From: Rothia endophytica
Lineage (GTDB): Bacteria > Actinomycetota > Actinomycetes > Actinomycetales > Micrococcaceae
DNA: 64,000 nucleotides
Assembly (NCBI RefSeq): GCF_928381505.1
Contig: NZ_CAKMSJ010000005.1
Span: forward strand, 124,001-188,000
Direction: 5' to 3'
The notes below the pieces were generated by a model. The model saw nothing but the letters and a program-made list of their open reading frames with translations. It did not search any database and had not been told where the DNA came from. A program made the translations under genes and the position numbers. Shown piece after piece: positions 1-9,874 of the stretch. Positions within the stretch are counted from its first letter, which is position 1. Each line of letters starts with the position of its first letter.

Positions 1-2
1 TA

Positions 3-695
3 GCGGCGGTCAATAAAGCTGATGATATGGAGCTGGTAGCGGCCCTGGGCAACGGAGATTCCCTGGAACTTCTGGTGGAATATGGCGCAGAAGTCATGAT
101 TGACCTGACCGTTCCCGCTGTCACTGAGCAGAACGTCCGCTTCGCAGTAGAGCACAATATTCACGCCGTAGTAGGCACCACCGGCTGGGACGAGGAACGC
201 CTCAGCAGCCTTGAAACCCTCCTCAAAGAGCACCCCAGCGTTGGTGTACTGATTGCCCCTAACTTTGCCATCGGCTCCATTTTGGCCACCGAATTCGCTG
301 CCAAAGCTGCCCGCTTCTTTGAATCGGTAGAAGTTATTGAGATGCACCACCCCAATAAGGTGGACGCCCCGAGCGGTACCGCGGTGCACACCGCCCAGAA
401 AATTGCTGAATCCCGAGCAACCGCCGGTGTCGGGCCTTCACCTGACGCAACCGAAACCGACCCTGATGGCTCACGCGGTGCCGTGGTCAATGGCGTCAAC
501 GTGCACGCCGTGCGTCTGCGCGGGCTGACCGCTCACCAAGAAATCCTGCTGGGAGATGCTGGCCAGCAGCTGGTCATCCGCCACGACTCCTTTGACCGCA
601 CTAGCTTCATGCCCGGCGTCCTGCTAGGCGTGCGCCAGGTAGCTGAGAACCCCGGCCTCTCAGTGGGCCTTGACCGGTACCTTAACCTTGACTAG
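3..695 (+). CDS. dapB: 4-hydroxy-tetrahydrodipicolinate reductase (5' partial)
   Basis: This is the C-terminal 230 residues of DapB, the NAD(P)H-dependent reductase that follows DapA in the lysine/diaminopimelate pathway. The frame is open to the left edge, so about 20 residues carrying the N-terminal glycine-rich Rossmann motif lie outside the window. Visible family marks are GTTGW, APNFAIGS, the catalytic HHPNKVDAPSGTA stretch (His-His-x3-Lys, then the substrate-binding SGTA) and the C-terminal F-x-PGVL. It is followed with overlap by a small membrane-protein gene and then dapA, as in other Micrococcaceae. Recognition is firm; only the start is missing. Confidence 0.96.
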   Translation, partial: AAVNKADDMELVAALGNGDSLELLVEYGAEVMIDLTVPAVTEQNVRFAVEHNIHAVVGTTGWDEERLSSLETLLKEHPSVGVLIAPNFAIGSILATEFAAKAARFFESVEVIEMHHPNKVDAPSGTAVHTAQKIAESRATAGVGPSPDATETDPDGSRGAVVNGVNVHAVRLRGLTAHQEILLGDAGQQLVIRHDSFDRTSFMPGVLLGVRQVAENPGLSVGLDRYLNLD

Positions 696-1311
696 CACAA
701 CCCCCAGCACCTCACTCAGGCTCTTTAGCGCTGGCACTATTGCCCTGGCTGTGCTCACCGTGCTCATTCTTCCCCTGGGCTGGGGCACCAAACTCTTCCT
801 GCTCACGGTAGGTGTCTTCTGCGCTGTCTTCATCGCGGTGGATGCCGGAGGCCGAGGCAAAATCTTTGCAGCCCTAATCACCGGGGCGCTCGCCCTCTAC
901 TTGGCGCTGACAGTGCAGCGTGGGCTGATCTTCATTGAACATGCTGGCCCCGTGGGATTGGTTCTTGGCCTTGCCCTCATCGTCCTACCCCTTCTGGGAG
1001 TCTGGTCCATCGTCCGAGAAATTATCTTTGGCGCCCGCACCCAAAAACTGGGTGAAGAACTGGCGCAGGCCGGTGAGCTTCCAGAAGACCACCTGCCCCG
1101 CAGCGCTTCGGGGCGGATCGATCGGGCAGCTGCCGATGAACAGTTCACTCAGTACGCCGGCGCGGTAGAAAATGATGGTGGCAGCTGGAAGAACTGGTTC
1201 AAACTATCTTTAGCCTACGACGCTTCGGGCGACCGCAAACGTGCCCGAAAGTCCATGCGCACCGCCATTGACCTATACCGGGGTAAAACACCCCAGAACC
1301 TCACCGTCTAG
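670..1311 (+). CDS. Membrane protein with TPR-like C-terminal tail, unknown function
   Basis: I do not recognise a named family. The 213-residue frame has about four hydrophobic segments (roughly residues 12-34, 36-54, 57-73 and 85-108). A soluble, charged C-terminal region ends in a helix pair (W-x2-W-x3-SLAYDASGD, then RKSMRTAIDLY) resembling a single tetratricopeptide unit. The TTG at 670 overlaps the end of dapB by 26 bases. A second TTG at 688 overlaps it by only 8 and is an equally possible start. The gene lies between dapB and dapA on the same strand and is probably co-transcribed, but nothing in the sequence ties it to lysine synthesis. Confidence 0.75.
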   Translation: MTGTLTLTSTTPSTSLRLFSAGTIALAVLTVLILPLGWGTKLFLLTVGVFCAVFIAVDAGGRGKIFAALITGALALYLALTVQRGLIFIEHAGPVGLVLGLALIVLPLLGVWSIVREIIFGARTQKLGEELAQAGELPEDHLPRSASGRIDRAAADEQFTQYAGAVENDGGSWKNWFKLSLAYDASGDRKRARKSMRTAIDLYRGKTPQNLTV

Positions 1312-1413
1312 AGAATTTCAACTGATCACACGGGTAGCACCGGGGGAGCAAGCTCACACGAGATGGGCTACTTTCTAGGGACTAGCCCCAGCACATAAGG
1401 TAACGTATTAACT

Positions 1414-2334
1414 ATGTCTGAGACTGCAACCACCACCTCACCCATCTTTGGTCGACTGCTGACCGCTATGGTCACCCCTTTCACCGAGTCTGGTGACGTT
1501 GACGAGAAAGCCACAGCGGCTCTTGCTCAAAACCTTGTGGACCGCGGTCATGACGGTCTCATCGTCTGCGGCACGACCGGCGAATACTCCACCATGACCG
1601 ATGAAGAAAATGAGAACGTTTTCCGCATCGTCAAAGAGGCAGTGGGGGAGCGAGCCCACATCGTGGCCGGCGTGGGCTCTAACGACACTAACCACACTCT
1701 TCACCTGGCCTCCCGCGCCGAAGCGGTTGGTGTAGACGGCCTGCTGGTGGTAACCCCCTATTACAACAAGCCCACTCAGACTGGACTTGAAGCCCACTTC
1801 CGCACCGTAGCTGATGCCGTCAAAACCCCCGTTATGCTCTATGACATTCCCGGGCGAGCTGGCATTCCCATTACTCCTGCGGTCTACCGTTCACTGGCTA
1901 GCCACGAGAACATCGTGGCTGTTAAGGACGCTAAGGCAGACTTCACCGCAGCCACCGAGGTCATGGAAACCACCGACCTGCAGTACTACTCCGGTGATGA
2001 TGGTCTGACCCTGCCCTGGATGGCGGTGGGTGCAGTTGGCCTGGTCGGTGTGACCAGCCACGTGGCTCCCGAGGCCTTCCGCCAGCTCATCGACACGACC
2101 GTTGCAGGAGACCTTGCGACAGCTCAGAAGCTACACCTTGAACTGGCACCGGTAATTCGCGCTGCTATGAGCCGTGTGCCCGGTTGTGTAGCTGCCAAGC
2201 AGATTCTCTCTTGGCAGGGAATTCTAGATTCCCCGGCTGTGCGTCTACCGCACGTGCTAGCAACCGATGAAGAAGCGGCACTCATGCGGGCAGACCTTGA
2301 AGGTTCTACCATCGCTTCAACACTCATCCGATAA
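1414..2334 (+). CDS. dapA: 4-hydroxy-tetrahydrodipicolinate synthase
   Basis: DapA condenses pyruvate with aspartate semialdehyde, the first committed step to diaminopimelate and lysine. The 306-residue length is normal for this TIM-barrel family. GTTGE lies at residues 53-57, TPYYNKP near 114-120, the catalytic tyrosine is in YDIPGR (Tyr143), and the Schiff-base lysine is Lys171 in AVKDAK. The ATG at 1414 follows a purine-rich AAGGTAA stretch. Together with the flanking dapB it forms a short lysine/cell-wall cluster. An imperfect hairpin with a short T run follows the stop. Confidence 0.97.
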   Translation: MSETATTTSPIFGRLLTAMVTPFTESGDVDEKATAALAQNLVDRGHDGLIVCGTTGEYSTMTDEENENVFRIVKEAVGERAHIVAGVGSNDTNHTLHLASRAEAVGVDGLLVVTPYYNKPTQTGLEAHFRTVADAVKTPVMLYDIPGRAGIPITPAVYRSLASHENIVAVKDAKADFTAATEVMETTDLQYYSGDDGLTLPWMAVGAVGLVGVTSHVAPEAFRQLIDTTVAGDLATAQKLHLELAPVIRAAMSRVPGCVAAKQILSWQGILDSPAVRLPHVLATDEEAALMRADLEGSTIASTLIR

Positions 2335-2351
2335 AGACGTTACAAGGGGTT

Positions 2352-2395
2352 AGCGGGCTTACCTAAGACACTAGGTTTTAGGCAGGCCCGCTTTG
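2352..2395 (+). terminator. Rho-independent-like terminator after dapA
   Basis: The stem AGCGGGC (2352-2358) pairs with GCCCGCT (2386-2392), continues imperfectly through CCTAA/TTAGG, and is followed by TTT. It separates dapA from rnj. Confidence 0.7.
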
Positions 2396-2435
2396 CCCGT
2401 AGAAAATATAAAAAGAAAAGTAAGAAAGAGAGACT

Positions 2436-4154
2436 ATGGCTCAAACTGTTACCAGTCCCCATATGCCGCCCAAGCTCAAGAAGGACACCCTGCGCGTTGT
2501 GCCGCTCGGTGGTCTGGGTGAAGTAGGCCGTAACATGACCGTTTATGAGATCAACGGCAAGCTCCTCATCGTTGACTGCGGCGTGCTCTTCCCCGAAGAG
2601 TCCCAGCCCGGTGTTGACCTGATTCTGCCGGACCTCAACTACATCAAGGACCGCCTAGATGACGTGGTAGCTGTGGTGCTGACACACGGCCACGAAGACC
2701 ACATCGGCGCTGTTCCTTACCTGTTGCGTCGCCGCCCCGACATCCCCCTGGTGGGCTCACAGCTGACACTGGCCTTGGTAGAGGCTAAGCTGCAAGAACA
2801 CCGCATCAAGCCCTACACCATGGACGTAGTCGAGGGGCAGATCGAGAAAATCGGCCCCTTCGAGTGCGAATTCGTTGCCGTTAATCACTCCATTCCCGAT
2901 GCCATGGCGGTCTTCATTCGCACCGTTGCAGGTAACACCCTGCACACCGGTGACTTCAAGATGGATCAGCTACCCCTGGACGGCCGCATTACCGACCTGC
3001 GCCACTTCGCGCGTCTGGGTGAAGAAGGTGTCGACCTCTTCTTGCCCGACTCAACCAACGCTGAAGTTCCCGGCTTCACCCCGACCGAGAAGAACATTGG
3101 CCCGGTGATTTCCAACGTCATCCGTGACGCCAAGAAACGCGTCATCGTGGCTTCCTTCTCCTCTCACGTGCACCGCGTACAGCAGGTGCTGGACGCCGCC
3201 GAAGAACGGGGCCGTAAGGTCGTGCTAGTGGGCCGCTCGATGGTGCGTAATATGACCATCGCTGAGAAGCTGGGTTACCTGACCGTGCCCAAGGGCCTAC
3301 TGATTGACCTCAAGAAGGTCGATGACTACCGCCCCGAGCAAATCGTCATGATGTGCACCGGCTCCCAGGGTGAGCCCATGGCTGCGCTCTCTCGCATGGC
3401 TAACGGCGATCATAAGATTCAAATTGAACCCGATGACACCGTCATCCTGGCGTCCTCTTTGATTCCCGGCAACGAGACCTCTGTCTACCGCGTCATCAAC
3501 GGCCTGATGAAGCTGGGTGCTAACGTGGTGCACAAGGGTAACGCTAAGGTTCACGTTTCAGGTCACGCAGCAGCGGGCGAACTGCTCTACTGCTACAACA
3601 TCCTGCGCCCCCGCAACGTCATGCCCGTGCACGGCGAAGTTCGCCATCTGCAGGCCAGTGGCAAGCTAGCCGTTGAAACCGGTATCAAGGAAGACCGCGT
3701 GCTGATCTGTGACTCCGGCACCGTGGTTGACCTCAAGGACGGCTTGGCGAATATTGTGGGTCAGGTACCCTGTGAATATGTTTATGTTGACGGCAAATCC
3801 GTAGGTCATGTAACCGAAGATGACCTCAAGGACCGCCGCGTTCTGGGTGAAGAAGGTTTCGTATCCATCGTGACCGTTATCGACCGCGCCACCAAGCGCG
3901 TTGTGACCGGGCCGGACATCCACGCCCGCGGTATCGCCGAAAACGATTCTGTTTTTGATGACATCACCCCCAAAATCACTGCTGCTCTTGAGGACGCCTT
4001 GCACCGGGCTCCTGAGCGTGTGCATACCGTGCACCAGCTGCAGCAGATTGTCCGCCGCACTATGGGAGCTTGGGTGGCCCGCCGTCTGCGCCGCAAGCCC
4101 ATGATTGTGCCTGTGGTGATTGAAACCAACACCCCTGAAGCCCGCAAAGGCTAA
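2436..4154 (+). CDS. rnj: Ribonuclease J
   Basis: Ribonuclease J is a metallo-beta-lactamase/beta-CASP nuclease with endo- and 5'-3' exonuclease activity in mRNA decay and rRNA maturation. The zinc-binding motif HGHEDH is at residues 84-89. Other metal-site histidines appear in NHSIPDA and HTGDFK, and the beta-CASP domain follows (FSSHVHR, TGSQGEP, SGHA). The 572-residue length includes the usual C-terminal domain ending in the basic stretch ARRLRRKP. The gene sits directly after dapA, the standard actinobacterial arrangement, and is followed by a strong hairpin, so it is probably not co-transcribed with ftsK. Confidence 0.96.
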   Translation: MAQTVTSPHMPPKLKKDTLRVVPLGGLGEVGRNMTVYEINGKLLIVDCGVLFPEESQPGVDLILPDLNYIKDRLDDVVAVVLTHGHEDHIGAVPYLLRRRPDIPLVGSQLTLALVEAKLQEHRIKPYTMDVVEGQIEKIGPFECEFVAVNHSIPDAMAVFIRTVAGNTLHTGDFKMDQLPLDGRITDLRHFARLGEEGVDLFLPDSTNAEVPGFTPTEKNIGPVISNVIRDAKKRVIVASFSSHVHRVQQVLDAAEERGRKVVLVGRSMVRNMTIAEKLGYLTVPKGLLIDLKKVDDYRPEQIVMMCTGSQGEPMAALSRMANGDHKIQIEPDDTVILASSLIPGNETSVYRVINGLMKLGANVVHKGNAKVHVSGHAAAGELLYCYNILRPRNVMPVHGEVRHLQASGKLAVETGIKEDRVLICDSGTVVDLKDGLANIVGQVPCEYVYVDGKSVGHVTEDDLKDRRVLGEEGFVSIVTVIDRATKRVVTGPDIHARGIAENDSVFDDITPKITAALEDALHRAPERVHTVHQLQQIVRRTMGAWVARRLRRKPMIVPVVIETNTPEARKG

Positions 4155-4179
4155 CATAAAAGCTATCTAACGTAGCGAT

Positions 4180-4216
4180 GGTGCGAAGCTCATCCACACC
4201 GGAGCTTCGCACCTCT
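4180..4216 (+). terminator. Terminator after rnj
   Basis: A perfect 12-bp stem (GGTGCGAAGCTC at 4180-4191 with GAGCTTCGCACC at 4202-4213) with a 10-base loop starts 25 bases after the rnj stop. It lies inside the longest possible upstream extension of ftsK, which argues that ftsK starts downstream of it. Confidence 0.85.
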
Positions 4217-4249
4217 TGCCCTATCAACCCACGAAACTGTACTGGAAGA

Positions 4250-7200
4250 ATGGCTCCGAGAAACTCACGATCGAGCAAATCAGCACCCCGTTCAAACGGT
4301 TCCCGCGCGAGCGCGCCCAAACGCGCGTCCGCTCGGAAGGGCAACCGCAGAACCGCTGCACCCCAAGAGAGCAACGCCCTGGTGCGTGCCCTGGTAGGGG
4401 CGTGGCAGGGCCTTGCCTTCACCGTGGGTGGAGCCGTGCGCCGTATGGGCGCCCTACGCACCGATATTGAGCTGCACGAACGCAGAGACGGCGGAGCCCT
4501 CTTGATTCTGGCTATCGGTCTTCTCACTGCTGCTGTGGAGTGGTGGGGTTGGCGTGCGGATGCCACAGCTGATCTGTCTTGGTACGAATGGCCTTTGAAC
4601 TTCTGGCATATTATTGTCGGCGGTCTTTTCGGCCAGGGTTCGCTGCTCATACCCATTTTGTGCTTCATCTTTGCCATCCGTATCTTCCGGCATCCCCTTG
4701 AAGTACGGGAGAATAACCGCATTGCTTTGGGCTTTACCATCATGACCGTTTCGGCTTCAATGATGGGCGCCAAGGTGGCTGATTACCCCACCTTCTCTGA
4801 TTCTTTCGAACATTTCTGGGGCGGTGGCGGCACCGTTGGCGTACTCATCGGCACCCCTGCCAGCCGTATCGTGGGCGGGGTTAACGCCCTGGAATGGATT
4901 CTGATTAGCCTGGTTTTTCTGGCCGGTCTCTTGGTTGCTACTCGCACCCCTCTTCGTCAGGTCTGGCCCAGGACAGTTCACATCTTTGGGATTCTGCTGG
5001 GGGAGCGCCACCATCACGCTTCGCCCTCAGCCGGTTCTCGTGCTACCTCACGCACTGCTGACGATCAGCCCACCAAAGTCTTTGATGAGGGTGAGCATGA
5101 CCGCTCCTACCTCTATGACGGTGGCTACGAAGAGTCACCGGCACCCCAGCGTCGCGGCGGTTTGCTCGCTTGGTTAGGCTTTGGTCAGCAGCCAGCGGTG
5201 GACACCCGCCTCGATGCTTATGATGGGGATGAAGCTTACCGCGGTGCTCTATTTGAGGAGCCTGCTGCAGATACGGCACCGGTGGCTCAGGCTGCCCGCG
5301 ATCAGCAGAGCTCAACCGTTGCTTCTACCCGCCCGCCGTCTGTTGATGCCTTTGACGTTGAAGCTCCTCGCAAGCAGACCCGCAGCGAAAAGAAGGCAGC
5401 TAAGAAAGCCGCTAAGCAACGTGCCGAGCTCTTCGATCAAGGGGCCTGGGCTGACACTTCAGCAGACGAGACTGGTTACGGCACCTCGGATGCCCCCGCT
5501 CAGCGCCTGGATGAAACCCGCAAGGCTGCTGCCCAGCGTGGTGACCTGCCCGAGGAAGCACCCGCTAAGTCTCATCAAGCTCATGACTCTGGAGTTCAAG
5601 TTCAGGATGAAGCTCCCGTCTCGGAGGCTGCGCGCACCCACACCGTACCTCGTCCTTCGTCCCACAAGAGTGCGGCTGCCGGTGGTTCTCTGGGTGCTAG
5701 CCTAGCTAGCGCTACTGCCGGGGTGGCAGGAGGCACGGCCTCATCAGCGCCGGCTCCTTCGGTACCAGCTGCACCCGCTCCCTCTGCTGTGCCCGGTGCT
5801 GAGCGTACTGCCCGCATTCAGAACAACACCCGCGTGGAATCAACTGAGCAGCCCCGTGAAGCTCAGGTGGTTGAAGCCGCCGGCCGCGATTACACCCTGC
5901 CCACAGAAAGCATGCTGGAGGCAGGCCCTCCGGCTAAGGAGAGCAGCGAGGTCAATGAGCAGGTGGTTGATGCTCTGACCAATGTCTTGCAGCAGTTCAA
6001 CGTAGACGCTGAGGTGACCGGCTTCTCCCGTGGTCCCACCGTAACCCGTTACGAGATTGAGCTGGGCGCTGGTACCAAGGTTGAGCGCGTCACTGCTCTC
6101 TCCAAGAACATTTCCTACGCAGTGGCATCGGCCGATGTGCGTATTCTTTCGCCCATTCCGGGCAAGAGCGCTATCGGCATCGAAATCCCCAACACCGACC
6201 GTGAAATAGTGGTGCTGGGCGACGTGCTGCGCTCGGCTAAGGCTCACGCCACCGACCACCCCATGGTGATGGGCGTTGGTAAGGACGTCGAAGGCGGCTT
6301 CGTGATCGCTAACCTGGCCAAGATGCCTCACATGCTGGTCGCAGGTGCAACCGGTGCCGGTAAGTCATCCTTCGTGAACTCCATGATTACCTCCATTCTC
6401 ATGCGTTCAACTCCCGACCAGGTACGCCTGGTCATGGTGGACCCCAAACGCGTGGAGCTCACCGCCTACGAAGGCATCCCGCACCTGATTACCCCCATCA
6501 TCACCAACCCCAAGAAGGCAGCCGAAGCGCTGCAGTGGGTGGTTCGAGAGATGGACGCCCGCTATGACGACCTCGCTCACTACGGCTACAAGCACGTGGA
6601 CGACTTCAACAAGGCGGTCAAGGCCGGCAAGATTCAGCCCGAACCCGGCTCTAAGCGCACCATCAAGGCCTACCCCTACCTGCTGGTGATTGTGGACGAG
6701 CTGGCGGACCTCATGATGGTTGCTCCGCGTGATGTGGAAGAGTCCATCGTGCGTATCACCCAGCTGGCGCGTGCTGCCGGTATTCACCTGGTGCTGGCTA
6801 CCCAGCGTCCCTCGGTGGATGTTGTCACCGGCCTCATCAAGGCGAACGTGCCCTCTCGCATGGCTTTTGCTACCTCATCTGTTACGGACTCCCGCGTGGT
6901 CCTGGACCAGCCGGGTGCCGAAAAGCTAATCGGCCAGGGCGATGCCCTCTTCCTGCCCATGGGCGCCTCCAAGCCCATGCGTGTACAGGGTGCCTGGGTC
7001 TCTGAATCTGAGATTCACGAGGTGGTAGAACACGTCAAAACTCAGATGCCCGTTTCCTATCGCGATGATGTGGTGGCTGCTGCTCCTTCGAAGAAAATCG
7101 CGGATGATATTGGTGACGATCTCGATGACCTGCTGCGCGCCGCTGAACTGGTGGTTAACACCCAGTTCGGTTCAACCTCCATGCTGCAGCGAAAGCTTCG

Positions 7201-7495
7201 CGTGGGCTTCGCTAAGGCAGGCCGTCTAATGGACCTTCTTGAATCCCGCGAAATCGTTGGCCCCTCTGAGGGGTCAAAGGCACGTGACGTTCTGGTTCAG
7301 CCAGATGATTTGCCCGGTGTGTTGGCTAAACTGCGCGGTGAAGATCTCCCTGCTATGGCCGAAGACTACGATGACCCCTACGCCGGTGACCCCGTGGGCA
7401 ATATGAACGCGGGCGTCCCTGAAGCCGTTGATTATTACGACGCAGATGATGACGATGAGGGCAGCGAGGACGCCTGGAGCCTCACCGGGCGATAA
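4250..7495 (+). CDS. ftsK: FtsK/SpoIIIE DNA translocase
   Basis: FtsK is a septum-anchored ATP-driven DNA pump that clears and aligns chromosome termini during division. From the ATG at 4250 the product has 1081 residues. It has a basic N-terminus, about four membrane segments within the first 230 residues, a long Ala/Pro/acidic linker, then the RecA-like motor with Walker [10 protein letters not shown] near residue 700 and Walker [14 protein letters not shown]-terminal gamma winged helix ([20 protein letters not shown]) should read polar chromosomal motifs, and an acidic tail ends the protein. The frame also opens at 4178, but that start would place the rnj terminator hairpin inside the gene. 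The ATG at 4250 follows a GGAAG and gives the Ser/Arg-rich N-terminus typical of relatives. Confidence 0.93.
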   Translation: MAPRNSRSSKSAPRSNGSRASAPKRASARKGNRRTAAPQESNALVRALVGAWQGLAFTVGGAVRRMGALRTDIELHERRDGGALLILAIGLLTAAVEWWGWRADATADLSWYEWPLNFWHIIVGGLFGQGSLLIPILCFIFAIRIFRHPLEVRENNRIALGFTIMTVSASMMGAKVADYPTFSDSFEHFWGGGGTVGVLIGTPASRIVGGVNALEWILISLVFLAGLLVATRTPLRQVWPRTVHIFGILLGERHHHASPSAGSRATSRTADDQPTKVFDEGEHDRSYLYDGGYEESPAPQRRGGLLAWLGFGQQPAVDTRLDAYDGDEAYRGALFEEPAADTAPVAQAARDQQSSTVASTRPPSVDAFDVEAPRKQTRSEKKAAKKAAKQRAELFDQGAWADTSADETGYGTSDAPAQRLDETRKAAAQRGDLPEEAPAKSHQAHDSGVQVQDEAPVSEAARTHTVPRPSSHKSAAAGGSLGASLASATAGVAGGTASSAPAPSVPAAPAPSAVPGAERTARIQNNTRVESTEQPREAQVVEAAGRDYTLPTESMLEAGPPAKESSEVNEQVVDALTNVLQQFNVDAEVTGFSRGPTVTRYEIELGAGTKVERVTALSKNISYAVASADVRILSPIPGKSAIGIEIPNTDREIVVLGDVLRSAKAHATDHPMVMGVGKDVEGGFVIANLAKMPHMLVAGATGAGKSSFVNSMITSILMRSTPDQVRLVMVDPKRVELTAYEGIPHLITPIITNPKKAAEALQWVVREMDARYDDLAHYGYKHVDDFNKAVKAGKIQPEPGSKRTIKAYPYLLVIVDELADLMMVAPRDVEESIVRITQLARAAGIHLVLATQRPSVDVVTGLIKANVPSRMAFATSSVTDSRVVLDQPGAEKLIGQGDALFLPMGASKPMRVQGAWVSESEIHEVVEHVKTQMPVSYRDDVVAAAPSKKIADDIGDDLDDLLRAAELVVNTQFGSTSMLQRKLRVGFAKAGRLMDLLESREIVGPSEGSKARDVLVQPDDLPGVLAKLRGEDLPAMAEDYDDPYAGDPVGNMNAGVPEAVDYYDADDDDEGSEDAWSLTGR

Positions 7496-7546
7496 TAGAA
7501 GTACCCGACACTGCCAGTGACCACTTACGTAAGGACGTGATACGAG

Positions 7547-8152
7547 ATGGCAGAGCAAACAGCTACCACCTCATCCAACTGGAACCTTCCCAACGCTTTG
7601 ACCGCCCTGCGTATCGTCATGGTGCCCCTCTTCATCTGGCTGCTTTTGGCTGGTGGCCAGCACGGTGAAACCGATATGGGGTTGCGCTGGTGGGCAGTTG
7701 CTGTCTTCATCATTGCGATGATCACGGACTGGCTGGACGGGTATCTGGCTCGCTCCCGCAATCTGATTACCAGCTTTGGCAAGATTGCTGACCCCATTGC
7801 CGACAAGCTCCTCACGGGGGCAGCTTTCGTGGTGCTCTCTATGCTGGGGGAGCTGTGGTGGTGGGTCACCATCGTGATTCTGGTGCGTGAATGGGGCATT
7901 ACCGTGATGCGTCTTTTCATCATCAAATACGGGGTTATGGCAGCGTCCAAGGGCGGCAAGCTGAAGACCGTTCTGCAGACCGTAGCACTGGTGCTGATGA
8001 TTATGCCTCTGGGACAGCTGGGTACCTGGGCACTGTGGCCGGGCTGGATTGCTATGGCAGCCGTCGTGGTGGTTACCGTGGTGACAGGCATTGATTACGT
8101 TATCAAGGCGATGCAGCTGCGCCGGGACTACTTCGCAGCTCAGGGGCGCTAA
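7547..8152 (+). CDS. pgsA: CDP-diacylglycerol--glycerol-3-phosphate 3-phosphatidyltransferase
   Basis: This integral membrane enzyme makes phosphatidylglycerol phosphate, the first step to phosphatidylglycerol and cardiolipin. The CDP-alcohol phosphotransferase signature D-x2-D-G-x2-A-R-x8-G-x3-D-x3-D is complete, with Asp61, Asp64, Gly65, Arg69, Gly78, Asp82 and Asp86. Several hydrophobic helices cover the 201 residues. The stop shares one base with the start of cinA, so the two genes are translationally coupled. Position after ftsK is conserved in actinobacteria. A related CDP-alcohol transferase activity cannot be fully excluded from sequence alone. Confidence 0.93.
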   Translation: MAEQTATTSSNWNLPNALTALRIVMVPLFIWLLLAGGQHGETDMGLRWWAVAVFIIAMITDWLDGYLARSRNLITSFGKIADPIADKLLTGAAFVVLSMLGELWWWVTIVILVREWGITVMRLFIIKYGVMAASKGGKLKTVLQTVALVLMIMPLGQLGTWALWPGWIAMAAVVVVTVVTGIDYVIKAMQLRRDYFAAQGR

Positions 8153-8655
8153 TGCAACCACTTGAGCAAGACCTTGAACGAGCCGCAGCCAGGCTAGTGG
8201 CAGCGGCTTCTCAGTCAGGGACGACGCTGGCTACCGCTGAGTCTCTGACGGGTGGCTTGCTGGGGCAGCTTATTTGCTCGGTTCCTGGGGCCTCAGCTGT
8301 CTATCGAGGTGGAGTCATTTCCTATGCTTCCGAGGTTAAAGCGTCGGTGTTGGGAGTCCCCGCTGATCTGCTAGCTAGCAGGGGCGCAGTTGACCCGGAG
8401 GTAGCCCAACACATGGCACAGGGTACCGCCCGGGTATGTGGGGCAGACTATGGGGTTTCCACAACGGGCGCTGCCGGGCCCGAGCCCTGGGACGGTAAAC
8501 CCGTTGGTCGAGTTTATCTAGCGGTGGCCGGTGATGGGCAGGTATTTTCAGTTGAAAAGAACTATGCGGGTGATCGCCAGAGTATACGTCATCAGGCAGC
8601 TTGCGATGCGCTGGTGCTCCTGGCAGATGCTCTTGAAGGTGAGCTATCCAGCTAG
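8152..8655 (+). CDS. CinA C-terminal domain protein (nicotinamide-nucleotide amidase type)
   Basis: A stand-alone CinA C-terminal domain of 167 residues. Members of this family (PncC) deamidate nicotinamide mononucleotide in NAD recycling. Characteristic stretches are TAESLTGG near residue 24, YRGGVISYA, and VSTTGAAGPEP followed by GRVYLAV. The N-terminal MoCF-like domain of full-length CinA is absent, as is common in this phylum. The start overlaps the pgsA stop by one base. The pgsA-cinA-clgR-recA order matches related genomes. The enzymatic role is inferred from the family. Confidence 0.9.
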   Translation: MQPLEQDLERAAARLVAAASQSGTTLATAESLTGGLLGQLICSVPGASAVYRGGVISYASEVKASVLGVPADLLASRGAVDPEVAQHMAQGTARVCGADYGVSTTGAAGPEPWDGKPVGRVYLAVAGDGQVFSVEKNYAGDRQSIRHQAACDALVLLADALEGELSS

Positions 8656-8917
8656 GTGGACCGTACGGGTGGAGCTTGCTTGTGATCCCAGGCATCAGCT
8701 GTTTACCTAATTCCCAGCAATTCTTCAGATAAATTTCGGTAAAACGGGGAATGAAAGCCCAGGTTATTGGGTTTCAATAGATGTAACAGGAAAAAGTCGT
8801 AAGTATACGAAATATTCTTGATTTTCAGCTGACTGCGCAGATTTAGTGCGTTAGGCTGGATAACAACCAGCTTTTGAATCTATCAAAAGCAGATACCCAT
8901 AGGAGATAGGTATAAAA

Positions 8918-9367
8918 ATGACGAAGCAGCCCGTATCCGTGAACGGTGTCGTCCGTTGGAAGGATGTGGGTCAGACAGAGAATGCTGCCCCAGCCCACGA
9001 GACCGGCAAGGTTATCCTTCTGCGTCACGCTATCGGCGAAGTTCTGCGCGATGTTCGCCAGCGCCAGGGCCGCACCCTCCGCGAAGTTTCACATTCAGCC
9101 CGAGTATCACTGGGTTACCTTAGTGAAGTAGAGCGCGGACAGAAAGAAGCCTCATCAGAGCTTCTGGCTTCCATCTGCCAGGCACTCGATATCACCCTTT
9201 CAGCTATGCTGGCCGAAGTTTCCGCCCGTATGGCGGTTGAAGAAGGTTTCTCTGTGCCTGATACTGTTCCCGCTGAATTCTCTGAGCAGTTCAAGCGCGA
9301 ATACGGCATCGCAGCTACCTCTAGCCGCGACATCCCCGCTGCAGAGCGCCCTGTAGCGGCTCGCTAA
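8918..9367 (+). CDS. clgR: ClgR-like XRE-family transcriptional regulator
   Basis: A 149-residue helix-turn-helix regulator of the ClgR/PopR type, which in actinobacteria activates clp protease genes and is itself a Clp substrate. The HTH covers roughly residues 45-80, including [20 protein letters not shown] and the following [11 protein letters not shown] helix. The region before it ([13 protein letters not shown]) is typical of ClgR. The C-terminus ends in small residues (PVAAR), loosely like a proteolytic tag. The ATG at 8918 follows AGGAGATAGG. It has its own 262-base upstream region and a strong terminator downstream. Confidence 0.88.
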   Translation: MTKQPVSVNGVVRWKDVGQTENAAPAHETGKVILLRHAIGEVLRDVRQRQGRTLREVSHSARVSLGYLSEVERGQKEASSELLASICQALDITLSAMLAEVSARMAVEEGFSVPDTVPAEFSEQFKREYGIAATSSRDIPAAERPVAAR

Positions 9368-9382
9368 TAATCACGAGAAGAG

Positions 9383-9415
9383 GAGCTGAACCCACAGGTG
9401 GGTTCAGCTCTTTTT
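9383..9415 (+). terminator. Terminator after clgR
   Basis: A perfect 13-bp stem (GAGCTGAACCCAC at 9383-9395, GTGGGTTCAGCTC at 9398-9410) with a two-base loop is followed by TTTTT. Confidence 0.92.
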
Positions 9416-9439
9416 CTGTACAAGTATGCAAAGGCAACC

Positions 9440-9661
9440 ATGAAGCTCAGTGAATTTTGGGTAGCGATGGAGCATGAATTTGGGTCAGCCTACGCCCGGC
9501 ATCTTGCTAGAGATCTAGTGCCTGGCGACTTTGGCGACCTGACGGTTGAGCAGGCATTAGCTGCGGGTAAGGACGTGCGCGCGGTGTGGCTTGCCGTCTG
9601 TCGTATCCAAGACTTACCCGAAGATCGGTGGCTGGGCCCCGACGTGGCGCAGCGTGCCTAG
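9440..9661 (+). CDS. DUF3046 family protein
   Basis: A 73-residue protein of the DUF3046 family, a small actinobacterial protein of unknown function normally found just upstream of recA. The start MKLSEFW is the usual family N-terminus, so the ATG at 9440 is chosen. An upstream extension to 9398 would run into the clgR terminator. Conserved-looking parts are the SEFW start and the RAVWLAVCRIQDLPEDRWLG end. No catalytic motif is visible. Confidence 0.85.
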   Translation: MKLSEFWVAMEHEFGSAYARHLARDLVPGDFGDLTVEQALAAGKDVRAVWLAVCRIQDLPEDRWLGPDVAQRA

Positions 9662-9694
9662 ACCAGTGAATCACTAGAACACTTTCGTACTTAA

Positions 9695-9710
9695 TAGAAA
9701 ATGTGTTCGA
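9695..9710 (+). promoter_or_regulatory. LexA-binding SOS box upstream of recA
   Basis: TAGAAAATGTGTTCGA matches the actinobacterial/Gram-positive SOS consensus TCGAAC-N4-GTTCGA at 10 of its 12 defined positions. It lies about 165 bases before the recA start, in an AT-rich promoter-like stretch. LexA is encoded at 22.7 kb in this window. Confidence 0.75.
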
Positions 9711-9874
9711 ATGTGTGTAGAATGTGTACACATGAAGCTTACGCGCTGACATATAAGACGGTTATCCACAGATTTTCAGAAAATTTACCGAGACCCCCTA
9801 AAGTGTCAGCCACAGGTATTACCGTGGTGACCAGAGGAAAACACTCCACCACGATAAGAGACGAGGAAACGTAG

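Noticed and set aside
3666-4773. Long antisense frames opposite rnj and ftsK
   Set aside because: They are shadows of high-GC coding sequence on the other strand, without ribosome-binding sites or domains.
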